A stretch of 64,000 bases of DNA from Pseudonocardia broussonetiae (GTDB lineage Bacteria > Actinomycetota > Actinomycetes > Mycobacteriales > Pseudonocardiaceae), in the NCBI RefSeq assembly GCF_013155125.1, contig NZ_CP053564.1, forward strand, positions 6,827,501-6,891,500. Reading direction: 5' to 3'. The number at the start of each line of letters is the position of its first letter. The stretch's first letter is position 1. Below are positions 32,492-40,434 of this stretch, piece by piece. The notes below the pieces were generated by a model. The model was not told the origin of the DNA. It did no database searches and saw nothing but the letters and a program-made list of their open reading frames with translations. Both the position numbers and the translations under genes were made by a program.

Positions 32492-33102
32492 GCGCTCACC
32501 GCCGGGACCTTCAGCGCCTCGAGCACGTCCGAGCTGCTCACGACCTCGCCGAGCATGCCGAGGCTGTCCAGCGACGCCTGGTGGACCTCCGGGGCAGCGG
32601 CGCTGCACGCGTCGGCGACGACGATCGTGCGGTAGCCGAGGTCGCCCGCACTGCGCGCCGTGCTCTCGATCGACATGTTCGTGGCGACGCCGGTGATCAC
32701 GACGGTGTCGACGCCCCGGCCGCGCAGCACCGCGTCGAGCTCGCTGCCGACGAACCCGCTCACGCGCTGGTGCGTCACGACGATGTCGCCGTCCTGCGGG
32801 GTGAGCTCGTCGACGATGGCGGCCGCGGACGTCCCGTCGACCAGGCAGCCCTGCTGCCCGACCATCGCGAGCAACGGGAAGTTGCCCACCAGGTCGCCGT
32901 AACCGGGCTGGAACGCCACACGGGTGTACACCACGAGGGAGCCCGCGGCGCGTGCCGCCTCCTGCAGCGTCCTGGTGGTCGGGACGACACCGGCCGCCGC
33001 GGCCTGCTCGGCGAAGAAGGCGCCGAAGGCACCGTCCCGGGTGATCACGTCGTTCTGGTAGTGCACCGCGATGAACGCGGTCCGGCGGGGCTCGAGCTCC
33101 AT
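32488..33102 (-). CDS. Isochorismatase-family (cysteine hydrolase) protein with altered triad
   Basis: The 204-residue product has the core DxxxD-type start AVHYQNDVI (Asp18) and the fold marks GDIVVTHQRVSGFVGSELD and VDTVVITGVATNMSIESTAR. The family's Lys is replaced by His111 or Gln112 and the nucleophilic Cys by Ser144 (T-N-M-S where T-N-x-C is usual). It may therefore be a vinyl-ether hydrolase type, a changed amidase or a non-catalytic partner. It starts 24 bp after the dioxygenase gene in the same operon. Confidence 0.82.
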   Translation of the reverse strand: MELEPRRTAFIAVHYQNDVITRDGAFGAFFAEQAAAAGVVPTTRTLQEAARAAGSLVVYTRVAFQPGYGDLVGNFPLLAMVGQQGCLVDGTSAAAIVDELTPQDGDIVVTHQRVSGFVGSELDAVLRGRGVDTVVITGVATNMSIESTARSAGDLGYRTIVVADACSAAAPEVHQASLDSLGMLGEVVSSSDVLEALKVPAVSA

Positions 33103-33125
33103 GGTTGCCTCTCGGGGTCGGGGTC

Positions 33126-34070
33126 TCAGGAGGTGACGGTGCGGGCGGTGGTGAGCCCGAATCCGGCGATCCACTCCGGGATCGCCTCGTAGAAGGAGGT
33201 CTCGACCGCGTACCGGCCGGCGGCGCCGAGCGCGGCGTAGGCCGCGATCCAGGTGCGCACCTCGTGCGAGGAGTGGCCTGCGTGCTCGACGAACCACGTG
33301 TTCGGCCGATCGTCGATGCGCTCGATCTCGCCGGAGGCGAGCAGCGCCATCATGTCCGCGTCCCAGTGGGGGTTCAGCGGCATCAGGTCGGAGGTGCCCG
33401 CGGCGAAGTCGGCGATCGCGCCGACGACCCTGGCCTCGCGCACCGCCCGCTCCTGCGCGGTCGGGTTGCGGCCGGCGATCAGCCGCTCGGCGACCTCCGG
33501 CGGGGCACCCCTCAGCTGGGGCACCGGCGGGTCGTGCGAGAGGCCTCCGGAGCCGACGAGCAGCACGCGCCTGTCGAGGCCGGCCGCAGCGCGTCCGACG
33601 GCCGCTCCGAGATGGCGGGCCCTGGCAACCGGCCCGAGCGGCTCGGCCACGCAGTTGATGAAGACGGGAACGACGGGGACGACGTCGATCGCCCCGAACA
33701 GCAGCGCGAGCGGCTGGGAGAACCCGTGGTCGACCTGCATGCGCTCGGAGACCGCGACGTCGACTCCCTCCGCGAGCACCTCCGCCGCGATGTGGCGCGC
33801 CGCGTCGGCATCGACCGGGAGCGGCCCCTTCGGCAGTCCGTAGTCCCCGACCGACTCCGCGGCGGCGGCGATGCAGAAGGGGGGCATGACCTCGTAGAAG
33901 AAGCCGTTGTAGTGGTCCGGACCGAAGATCACCACGAGTTCGGGGTCGTAGTCGCGGATGAACGCGCGGGCCCGGTCGAACGCGTCCTCCACCCTCCCCG
34001 TGACATCCGGGGCCGGATCGGCCTTGCCCATCAGCGGGGTGTGGGAGGTCGTACACAGCGCCAGCGTCAT
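33126..34070 (-). CDS. mhpB: MhpB-type class III extradiol dioxygenase (2,3-dihydroxyphenylpropionate 1,2-dioxygenase family)
   Basis: The 314-residue product runs closely parallel to E. coli MhpB: SHTPLMGKADPA, FGPDHYNGFFYEVMPPFC, MQVDHGFSQPL with His115, GSGGLSHDPPVPQL with His179, HPLNP-like MPLNPHWD and the end IPEWIAGFGLTTART. His115 and His179 fall at the same residue numbers as the catalytic histidines of the E. coli enzyme if the second of two adjacent ATGs (34070) is used, and AGGGAG then lies six bases upstream. It cleaves a catechol-type ring next to a hydroxyl with Fe(II). It is the first gene of its operon. Confidence 0.9.
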   Translation of the reverse strand: MTLALCTTSHTPLMGKADPAPDVTGRVEDAFDRARAFIRDYDPELVVIFGPDHYNGFFYEVMPPFCIAAAAESVGDYGLPKGPLPVDADAARHIAAEVLAEGVDVAVSERMQVDHGFSQPLALLFGAIDVVPVVPVFINCVAEPLGPVARARHLGAAVGRAAAGLDRRVLLVGSGGLSHDPPVPQLRGAPPEVAERLIAGRNPTAQERAVREARVVGAIADFAAGTSDLMPLNPHWDADMMALLASGEIERIDDRPNTWFVEHAGHSSHEVRTWIAAYAALGAAGRYAVETSFYEAIPEWIAGFGLTTARTVTS

Positions 34071-34082
34071 CATTGACTCCCT

Positions 34083-34096
34083 GCTAGCATTCTAGC
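34083..34096. promoter_or_regulatory. Operator candidate GCTAGCATTCTAGC (copy 1, before mhpB)
   Basis: GCTAG-CATT-CTAGC is an inverted repeat 13 bases upstream of the mhpB start. Near copies stand before the LLM operon at 38248-38261 (minus-strand reading) and before the hpaB gene at 38337-38350. The GntR gene begins 113 bp away and is the closest candidate regulator. Confidence 0.6.
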
Positions 34097-34208
34097 GTTT
34101 CAACCGACTCTAGAGGTGTGCTGCGCCACGGGCAAGGGCCCGGACGGCGCTCCCTCGCGATGTCGGGGCGCCGTCCTCGGGCGGCCTCGATAGGCTGGAT
34201 GGGTGGCC

Positions 34209-34943
34209 ATGAGCAGTGATCCAAGCGCGTGGTCGGTCTCCCCCGCCGGTTTCACCGGCAGGCGGCCGACCGCCCAAGGGCTCGGCTCGCTCGTGTACGA
34301 GCAGATCAAGGAGCGACTCCTCGACGGCGTCCTCGCCGCGGGCCAGCGGCTGCAGGTCGAGGCCCTCAAGGCCGAGTTCCGGGTGAGCAAGCAGCCGGTC
34401 ATGGAGGCGCTGCGTCGGCTCTCCGGCGAAGGCCTGGTCGAGATCATTCCCCAGGTCGGCTGCCAGGTGCGCGACTACCCGCACCAGGAGGTCGAGGACT
34501 TCTTCAGGCTCTTCGGTGGCATGGAGGGCACGATCACCGAGATTGCGGCGGCCCGGCGCACCGACGCGCAGATCGCGCTGCTCGAGCAGGTGGAGGACCA
34601 GATCGGCGCGCTGCGCCACGGGGACGATGCAGGTGTCCGCAGCCGCGGTTACCGGCTGCACAACCGCCGGTTCCACGCCGTGGTGCACGAGATGGCCAGG
34701 TCGCCGATCATGGCGGCCACCAGCCAGCGGATGTGGGACCTCAGTGACTTCCTGATCAACACCATGGGGAGCACGGCGCCGCTGTCCGAGGCCCTCGAGC
34801 AGCGGCACGCCGATCACGAGCGCATCGTTCGGGCCCTCCGCGCCGCCGACGGGGCCACCGCGCGGCGCGAGACCGAGGCCCACATCATCGGCACGATCGG
34901 GATCATCTGGCCGCAGCCGTCGATCGTCGAGCACAACGGCTGA
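34209..34943 (+). CDS. GntR-family (FadR/FCD subfamily) transcriptional regulator
   Basis: The 244-residue product has an N-terminal winged helix (SLVYEQIKERLLDGVLAAGQRLQVEALKAEFRVSKQPVMEALRRLSGEGLVEII) and an all-helical FCD effector domain with H-N-R-R-F-H and H-x-x-H metal/ligand positions (residues about 156-220). ATG at 34209 is used; GTG at 34203 is possible. It is divergent from the mhpB operon and its gap holds one of three shared 14-bp elements, so it probably controls the aromatic cluster (inference). Confidence 0.88.
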   Translation: MSSDPSAWSVSPAGFTGRRPTAQGLGSLVYEQIKERLLDGVLAAGQRLQVEALKAEFRVSKQPVMEALRRLSGEGLVEIIPQVGCQVRDYPHQEVEDFFRLFGGMEGTITEIAAARRTDAQIALLEQVEDQIGALRHGDDAGVRSRGYRLHNRRFHAVVHEMARSPIMAATSQRMWDLSDFLINTMGSTAPLSEALEQRHADHERIVRALRAADGATARRETEAHIIGTIGIIWPQPSIVEHNG

Positions 34944-34960
34944 CAGGCGCCGGTCGGCCG

Positions 34961-35827
34961 TCAGGCGAGAGCATCGGCGATCAGGTCGACCTGGTCGGGA
35001 TCGGAGCTGCACGGGAAGAGCAGCAACTCGTCGCACCCCTCCCCTGCCAGGCGGGCGACCACCTCCCGGACCGCAGCGGCGCTGGTGAGCGCAGTCGAGC
35101 CCAGTCCGGTCGCGGCGTCACCGAGAAGGGCGTAGTACTCCGGCAGGTAGCGCTCGGCCCGCGCCGGACCGTCGGCGCCGAGCGCCACGTAGGCGACGGC
35201 CTGCGTCCGCGGGGAGCCGTCCCGGCCGTGCCGCCGCCAGCCCTCGCGGACCACCGCCGCGCCGGTGGCGTAGAACCCCGCGCTGCCCGCGACCCAGCCG
35301 TCGCCGAACCGGGCGGCACGGTCCAGCGCCTGCGGCGAGCGGCCACCCAGGACGACACCGGGGCGTCCGCGTGGCGACGCGGGACCGATCCCCGCGGGGC
35401 CGCTTGCCGCCGCCCACGTCCCGACCAGCTCGGCGAGCATCACGTCGAGCCGGCGCCCCCGGTCGGTGAAGTCCGCGCCCGTCGCGGCGTAGTCGTCCTC
35501 ACGCGCCCCTACCCCGAGGCCGAGGGTGAGCCGGCCGCCGGACAGCCGGTCGATCGTGGCGGCCTGCTTCGCGAGGATCGTCGCCGAGCCGCGGGCGGGG
35601 GCGAGCAGGACGGAGGTGCACAGCCCGATCCGTTCGGTGACCGATGCGGCGGCCGCCAGGATGATGAGCGGGTCGTAGTTGTCGTAGACGACCCGGTCCA
35701 GCGCGGCCAGCGAGGAGAACCCGGCGGACTCCGCCCGCCGGGCCCACTCGACGACCTGGTCGGGCCGGGCTCCGGGCACCGCTGCCGGAAGCCCGACCCC
35801 GACCTGCATCGACGTGGCATCAGCCAA
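34961..35827 (-). CDS. LLM-class flavin-dependent oxidoreductase
   Basis: The 288-residue luciferase-like protein contains QVGVGLPAAVPGARPDQVVEWARRAESAGFSSLAALDR, ILAKQAATIDRLSGGRLTLGLGVG and GGRSPQALDRAARFGDGWV, marks of the F420/FMN-dependent LLM family. TTG at 35827 has AAAGG eight bases upstream and overlaps the stop of the preceding LLM gene; ATG 35809 is an alternative. It is third in a tandem of three LLM genes (36939, 35820, 34961). The substrate is unknown. Confidence 0.82.
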   Translation of the reverse strand: MADATSMQVGVGLPAAVPGARPDQVVEWARRAESAGFSSLAALDRVVYDNYDPLIILAAAASVTERIGLCTSVLLAPARGSATILAKQAATIDRLSGGRLTLGLGVGAREDDYAATGADFTDRGRRLDVMLAELVGTWAAASGPAGIGPASPRGRPGVVLGGRSPQALDRAARFGDGWVAGSAGFYATGAAVVREGWRRHGRDGSPRTQAVAYVALGADGPARAERYLPEYYALLGDAATGLGSTALTSAAAVREVVARLAGEGCDELLLFPCSSDPDQVDLIADALA

Positions 35828-36909
35828 GGTTGAGACCTTTCAGGGCCGGGATGACGTCGCGACTGTAGAGCTCGTAGGAGCGCAGCGTCTGCTCCCTGGT
35901 CATGTCCCGAACGAGCCCCACATGATGATGTTGCCGCATTGCAGCTGCTCGGCCTGCGCCACGAGCTGGTCGCGCACCGTCTCCGGCGAACCGACGCAGA
36001 CGACCCCGGCCTGGATGAGCCCCTCCCAGCTGATCGGCCCGGAGGTGAACGGCCGGAAGAACGACGAGTAGTACTCGTAGCCGGCCGGCACGTTGTCCAG
36101 GTCGTCGAAGATCGCGTGCTCCTTGAACAGCGCGAACAGGTAGTCCAGGGCGGGTTCGGCGATCTCGCGGGCCTCCTCGTCGGAGTCGGCGACGAAGATG
36201 TTGCGCATGACCGCGAGCTGGTCCGGGCTCGTCGAGTTGCCGGCCTCGGCCGCGGACGTGCGGTACCGGTCGAACATGTCCTTGGTGTCGGGGGTGGACA
36301 GGAACGTGTGGCCCATCTTGTACCCCTTGCGCCCCGCCCACTCCACGGTCGCCGGGCTCAGCGCCGTGATCCACACCGGCGGGTTGGGCTGCTGCAGCGG
36401 ACGCGGCCAGATGCTGACGTCCTCGTAGTTCCAGAACTTGCCGTGATGGGTGAAGGTCGGGTTCCGCCACGCGGTGTGGATGAGCTCCATGCCCACCTCG
36501 AAGCGGGGGCGGGTCTCCTCCATCGGCACGCCCTGCCGGAGAAACTCCTGCTCGTCGACGCCGCGGCCCATGCCCACCTCGAGCCGCCCGCCGGTGAGGT
36601 AGTCGAGCATCGCGGCCTCCTCGGCGAGGCGGCGCGGGTCGTGGAACGGGATGATGTTGGCATCACCCCCAGCCGCATGTTCCGGGTCAGCCTGGCGATC
36701 GTGGCCACCAGCAGGTCCGGTGACGGGCTGACGTTGTAGGCGGTGAAGTGGTGCTCGCTGAAGAAGATCCCGTCGAAGCCCTGGTCGTCGGCCTTGATCC
36801 AGGACTCGAAGTGCCAGTCGTAGAGCTCCTGGCACTTCTGTGGGTCGAAGTCGGCGGGGTCCGGCGAGTACGGGTAGTTGAAGATGTCGAAGATCCAGGT
36901 CTTGACCAT
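35820..36909 (-). pseudogene. LLM-class flavin-dependent monooxygenase gene with two frameshifts
   Basis: From ATG 36909 the frame reads MVKTWIFDIFNYPYSPDPADFD to TRNMRLGVM, then loses one base near 36660. The next frame continues NIIPFHDPRRLAEEAAMLDYLTGGRLEVGMGRGVDE through to GNIIMWGSFG. It loses one base in the C/G run at 35906-35908, and the last frame gives DMTREQTLRSYELYSRDVIP to the stop at 35820. Repaired, it is a roughly 364-residue LLM monooxygenase of normal length with FSEHHFTAYNVSPSPD. Two independent one-base losses inside otherwise well-kept coding sequence suggest recent decay or assembly error. Confidence 0.8.
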
Positions 36910-36938
36910 GGAACGCTCCTGTGCACTCGACGGACGGG

Positions 36939-38207
36939 TCAGCTGACGTCGGTCCACTTCGGGGTGTCGAACTCGGGACGCAGGGTCGGCTCGAAGCGGT
37001 CGAGCTTGATCCCGATCTTCGGCAGCACGCGCTCGACCAGCAGCTCGTTGCTGCGCAACAGCTTGTCGATCGGCGCGGGACCCAGCCCCATCCAGAGCAC
37101 GAGCAGCTCGATGCCGAACATCTCGATCGCCTTCTCGAGGTTGCGCGCCACGGTGTCGACCGAGCCGGTGATCGAGTACCCGCGGTCCACCATGGTCTGG
37201 TAGTCGTTCTTGATCGGGCCCTCCTCCCCCGGGTAGCGGAGCGCCTCGTTGAACCCGAAGTGGTCGTGCCACTCGGGCCAGATGAAGCCGAGCGCGTCCC
37301 TGCCGATCGCCAGGGCCTCATCGTCGGTGTCCGCCACGACGATCTCGCGGAAGTGCCCGACGTTCTGCCCCCAGCCGATCGCCGGGTCCCGCTTCTTCGC
37401 CTCCTCGTGATAGGCGTCGAGGCAGCCCTTCACGGTCTGTTCGATCGGGCTGAAGATGATCGGCCAGCCGCCCTCGCGCGCCGCCCACCGGATGGTGTTG
37501 GGGCTGAGCGTGAACGGCACCATCAGCTCGATCGTGGCCGGGTCCTGCAGGGTGTTCGGGGCAATGCCGATCTTCTCCAGCTCGTTGCCCGCGCCCAGCA
37601 TCGACGGCGCCATGGCGCGGGTGCCGGGGTGGTCCCAGGTGATCCCACGCGGCGGCACCTGCCAGTGCTTGCCCTCGAAGGAGAACTCGCGGTTCTCCCA
37701 GAGGCCGCGCACGACCTGGTAGGCCTCCTCGAACAGCTCCCGGTTGATCGCGTCGTGCGCGGCGTACTCCGGGTCGGTCGCGTACGTCGCCACCGCACCG
37801 TTCTTCTGGCCGATCGTGGTCACGTGGCGGGTCTGGTAGCCGCGGGCGAAGCCCGCCAGCATCCGGCCGCCGCTGAAGTGGTCGAGCATGGCCAGGTCCT
37901 CGGCCACCAGGATCGGGTTGCGCGAGGGCAGCACCGTCGCCATCTGCCCCACGCGCAGCTTCTTCGTGATCCCCGCGGCCCAGGCGCCGAGCATGATCGG
38001 GTTGTTTGACATCTCGAGGCCCTCGAGATGGAAGTGGTGCTCGGAGAACGCCGCGAAGTCGAAGCCCAGCTCGTCGATCTGCCGCAGCACCGCGGCGTTC
38101 TCGAACAGTGTCCGCTGGTAGAAGTTCGGGTTCGCGCCCGCGTAGCCCTGCCGGTACTGCTCGGGAGTCGCCGCTGCACTCGGCAGCAGGAAGGTTCCCA
38201 ACCGCAT
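36939..38207 (-). CDS. LLM-class flavin-dependent monooxygenase
   Basis: The 422-residue product starts MRLGTFLLPSAAATPEQYRQGY and contains AAFSEHHFHLEG, AEDLAMLDHFSGGRMLAGFARGYQTRH, ITWDHPGTR and FEMFG-like IEMFGIELLVLWMG, typical of bacterial-luciferase-like FMNH2 monooxygenases. It resembles the protein at 46796-48001 in layout (SEHH motif, GFARGYQ, F-E-G-K-H-W), so the two are probably paralogues. First gene of the minus-strand LLM tandem; AAGGG lies ahead of the ATG. It is divergent from hpaB with two shared operators between them. Confidence 0.85.
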   Translation of the reverse strand: MRLGTFLLPSAAATPEQYRQGYAGANPNFYQRTLFENAAVLRQIDELGFDFAAFSEHHFHLEGLEMSNNPIMLGAWAAGITKKLRVGQMATVLPSRNPILVAEDLAMLDHFSGGRMLAGFARGYQTRHVTTIGQKNGAVATYATDPEYAAHDAINRELFEEAYQVVRGLWENREFSFEGKHWQVPPRGITWDHPGTRAMAPSMLGAGNELEKIGIAPNTLQDPATIELMVPFTLSPNTIRWAAREGGWPIIFSPIEQTVKGCLDAYHEEAKKRDPAIGWGQNVGHFREIVVADTDDEALAIGRDALGFIWPEWHDHFGFNEALRYPGEEGPIKNDYQTMVDRGYSITGSVDTVARNLEKAIEMFGIELLVLWMGLGPAPIDKLLRSNELLVERVLPKIGIKLDRFEPTLRPEFDTPKWTDVS

Positions 38208-38247
38208 CTCGGACACCCTTCGCCACGGGGGAGGCCATCGTTGGCCT

Positions 38248-38261
38248 CCTAGTATGCTGGC
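38248..38261. promoter_or_regulatory. Operator candidate (copy 2, before LLM operon)
   Basis: On the minus strand GCCAGCATACTAGG, matching GCTAGCATTCTAGC at 11 of 14 positions, 41 bases before the LLM start. It is immediately followed by GCATGCAAC at 38260-38268, another recurrent promoter element. Confidence 0.5.
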
Positions 38262-38336
38262 ATGCAACACGCGCCGTGATCGACTGTCAAGGAGCCTCTT
38301 GCCCCCCGATGTGAGGGCGATTACCGTGCGAGGCAC

Positions 38337-38350
38337 GCTAGCATTCCAGT
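38337..38350. promoter_or_regulatory. Operator candidate (copy 3, before hpaB-like gene)
   Basis: GCTAGCATTCCAGT, matching the mhpB copy at 12 of 14 positions, 27 bases before the hpaB-like start. Its position close to the start suggests repression. Confidence 0.55.
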
Positions 38351-38376
38351 TCGCACGGCTCGAGAAGGGACCGTCG

Positions 38377-39843
38377 ATGCCCGTCCGCACCGGTGCGCAG
38401 TACGTCGAGAACCTGCAGAAGCACCCCCGTGAGGTGTGGCTGCGGGGCGAGCGCGTCGACGACGTCACCACGCACCCCGCCCTGCGCCGCCCGATCGAGC
38501 AGATCGCCCGGCTCTACGACCTGCAGCACGACCCCGAACTCGCCCCGGTGCTCACCGGGGAGGGCCCCGACGGAGCAGCCGTGGGCCGCGCCTTCTTGCC
38601 CTGCCGCACCCAGGACGACCTGGCCGCGCGGCGCGCCGCCTACCGGGCCTGGGCCGAGCCCACGCTCGGGCTGCTCGGCCGCTCCCCCGACTTCCTCAAC
38701 ACCACGCTGATGGCGTTCACCGAGTCGCCGGGCGTGTTCGCCAAGCTCGGGCAGCGCTACGCCGACAACGTGCAGCGCTACTACGAGTACGTCCGCGACA
38801 ACGACCTGTTCCTCACCCACGCACTGATCACCCCGCAGACCGACCGGTCGAAGACGGCGTCGGAGCAGCAGGAGCAGTTCCTGCACATGGGCGTGGTGTC
38901 CGAGGGCCCGGACGGGCTGGTGGTCCGCGGTGCGCGGATGCTCGCCACCCTCGCCCCGATGGCCGACGAGCTGATCATCTACAGCCTGCCCGGCCTGCGC
39001 CTCGGCGACGAGAAGCACGCGGCCTGCTTCGCCATCCCGATCGACACCCCCGGCCTGCGGCTGATCTCCCGCGCCCCGTTCGACGACGGCACCCGGCACC
39101 CCTTCGACCACCCGCTGTCCGCACACTTCGAGGAGGCGGACTGCCTGGTCGTGTTCGACGACGTGCTCGTGCCCTGGGACCGGGTGTTCCTGCACGGTGA
39201 CGTCGCGCTGGCCAACGCCCTCTACTCCGAGACGAACCTGCGCCAGCACACCGCGCACCAGACCGGCGTGCGCGGCCTGGTCAAGCTGCAGTTCGTGACC
39301 GGGCTCGCGATGAAGCTCAGCCAGTCGGTGAAGATCGACGGCTTCCTGCACGTGCAGCAGAAGCTGGGCGAGTGCATCGCGGCCGTGGAGCAGGCGCACG
39401 CCCTGATCGTGGCGTCGGAGGCCGAGTACGAGACGACCGACGCCGGCACCGTCCGGCCGCGGTTCAACGCGCTGCAGACGCTGCGGGTGCTGCTGTCCAC
39501 CCAGTACCCGCAGCTGGTGGAGGTGCTGCAGACCCTCGGCGCCGGTGGCCTGCTGATGATGCCCTCGGCCGAGGACTTCGGCTCGCCCATCGCGGAGGAC
39601 ATCGCGCGCTACTACCGCGGCGCCGACATGCCCGCCGTGGACCGCATCCGGCTCTACAAGCTGGCCTGGGACCTGTGCGGGGACGCGTTCGGCCAACGGG
39701 CGCTGCAGTACGAGCGCTACTACGCCGGCGACCCGGTCCGCATCCTGGCCATGAACTACCTGTCCTACGACAAGTCCGACTGCTTCCGGCTGGTGGACCG
39801 CGCGCTCGCCCTCGCCGGGGACCCGGACGGTCCGGTCTCCTGA
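38377..39843 (+). CDS. hpaB: 4-hydroxyphenylacetate 3-monooxygenase (HpaB) family flavin hydroxylase
   Basis: The 488-residue product starts MPVRTGAQYVENLQKHPREVWLRGERVDDVTTHPAL, the standard HpaB opening. It contains HALITPQTDRSK, DTPGLRLISR, FDDVLVPWDRVFLHGD and the C-terminal HpaB domain with GAGGLLMMPSAEDF. HpaB enzymes use FADH2 and O2 to hydroxylate a phenol to a catechol. The gene for the reductase HpaC overlaps its stop (TGATG). In this cluster it could make the diol that MhpB cleaves (inference). True substrate unknown. Confidence 0.9.
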   Translation: MPVRTGAQYVENLQKHPREVWLRGERVDDVTTHPALRRPIEQIARLYDLQHDPELAPVLTGEGPDGAAVGRAFLPCRTQDDLAARRAAYRAWAEPTLGLLGRSPDFLNTTLMAFTESPGVFAKLGQRYADNVQRYYEYVRDNDLFLTHALITPQTDRSKTASEQQEQFLHMGVVSEGPDGLVVRGARMLATLAPMADELIIYSLPGLRLGDEKHAACFAIPIDTPGLRLISRAPFDDGTRHPFDHPLSAHFEEADCLVVFDDVLVPWDRVFLHGDVALANALYSETNLRQHTAHQTGVRGLVKLQFVTGLAMKLSQSVKIDGFLHVQQKLGECIAAVEQAHALIVASEAEYETTDAGTVRPRFNALQTLRVLLSTQYPQLVEVLQTLGAGGLLMMPSAEDFGSPIAEDIARYYRGADMPAVDRIRLYKLAWDLCGDAFGQRALQYERYYAGDPVRILAMNYLSYDKSDCFRLVDRALALAGDPDGPVS

Positions 39844-40391
39844 TGGCGGCGGGACCGCGGACCGGCCGGGTGGAACCCGAGCGGTTCCGCTACGCCCTGG
39901 GCCAGTTCGCCACCGGCGTCACCGTGATCACGACGACGACCGCGGACGGTCCGGTCGGCTGCACGGTGAGCGCGTTCTGCTCGCTCTCACTCGACCCCCC
40001 GCTGGTGCTCGTCTGCCTCAACCGGGACCGGTCGATGCACCACGCGCTGAGCGCCGCCCCCGGCTTCGGCGTCAGCATCCTGGCCTCGGACCAGGGCGCG
40101 CTGGCCCGCGGCTTCGCCCGGCCCGCGGACCGGTTCGCCGGGGTCGCGCACTCCCCCGGCCGGTACGGACCGCACCTCGACGGCGCGCTCGCCCACCTCG
40201 ACTGCGCCGTGCACGAGATCCGGGACGGGGGCGACCACGTGATCGTCCTCGGCCGCGTCCACGGCTTGCGGGTGCACACCGGCGACCCGCTGCTCTACGC
40301 CCAGGGCGCGTTCCTCGACCTCCCGGGGCCGGACTGGGAGCGTGCCGCCGCCACCGCCCCGCACGAATGGCTGCTCTCCGCCCCCTGGTGA
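39843..40391 (+). CDS. hpaC: HpaC-like flavin:NAD(P)H reductase
   Basis: The 182-residue product contains FRYALGQFATGVTVITTTTADGPVGCTVSAFCSLSLDPPLVLVCLNRD, FGVSILASDQ and a late GDHVIVLGRVHGL, the typical flavin reductase domain that supplies reduced flavin to HpaB. It starts at an ATG inside the hpaB stop. It is the only intact flavin reductase seen in the window, so it may also feed the LLM monooxygenases. Confidence 0.9.
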   Translation: MAAGPRTGRVEPERFRYALGQFATGVTVITTTTADGPVGCTVSAFCSLSLDPPLVLVCLNRDRSMHHALSAAPGFGVSILASDQGALARGFARPADRFAGVAHSPGRYGPHLDGALAHLDCAVHEIRDGGDHVIVLGRVHGLRVHTGDPLLYAQGAFLDLPGPDWERAAATAPHEWLLSAPW

Positions 40392-40434
40392 GCCGCCCGC
40401 TCTTCCCCCGGTCCCGCATGGCAAAGGAGCAGTG

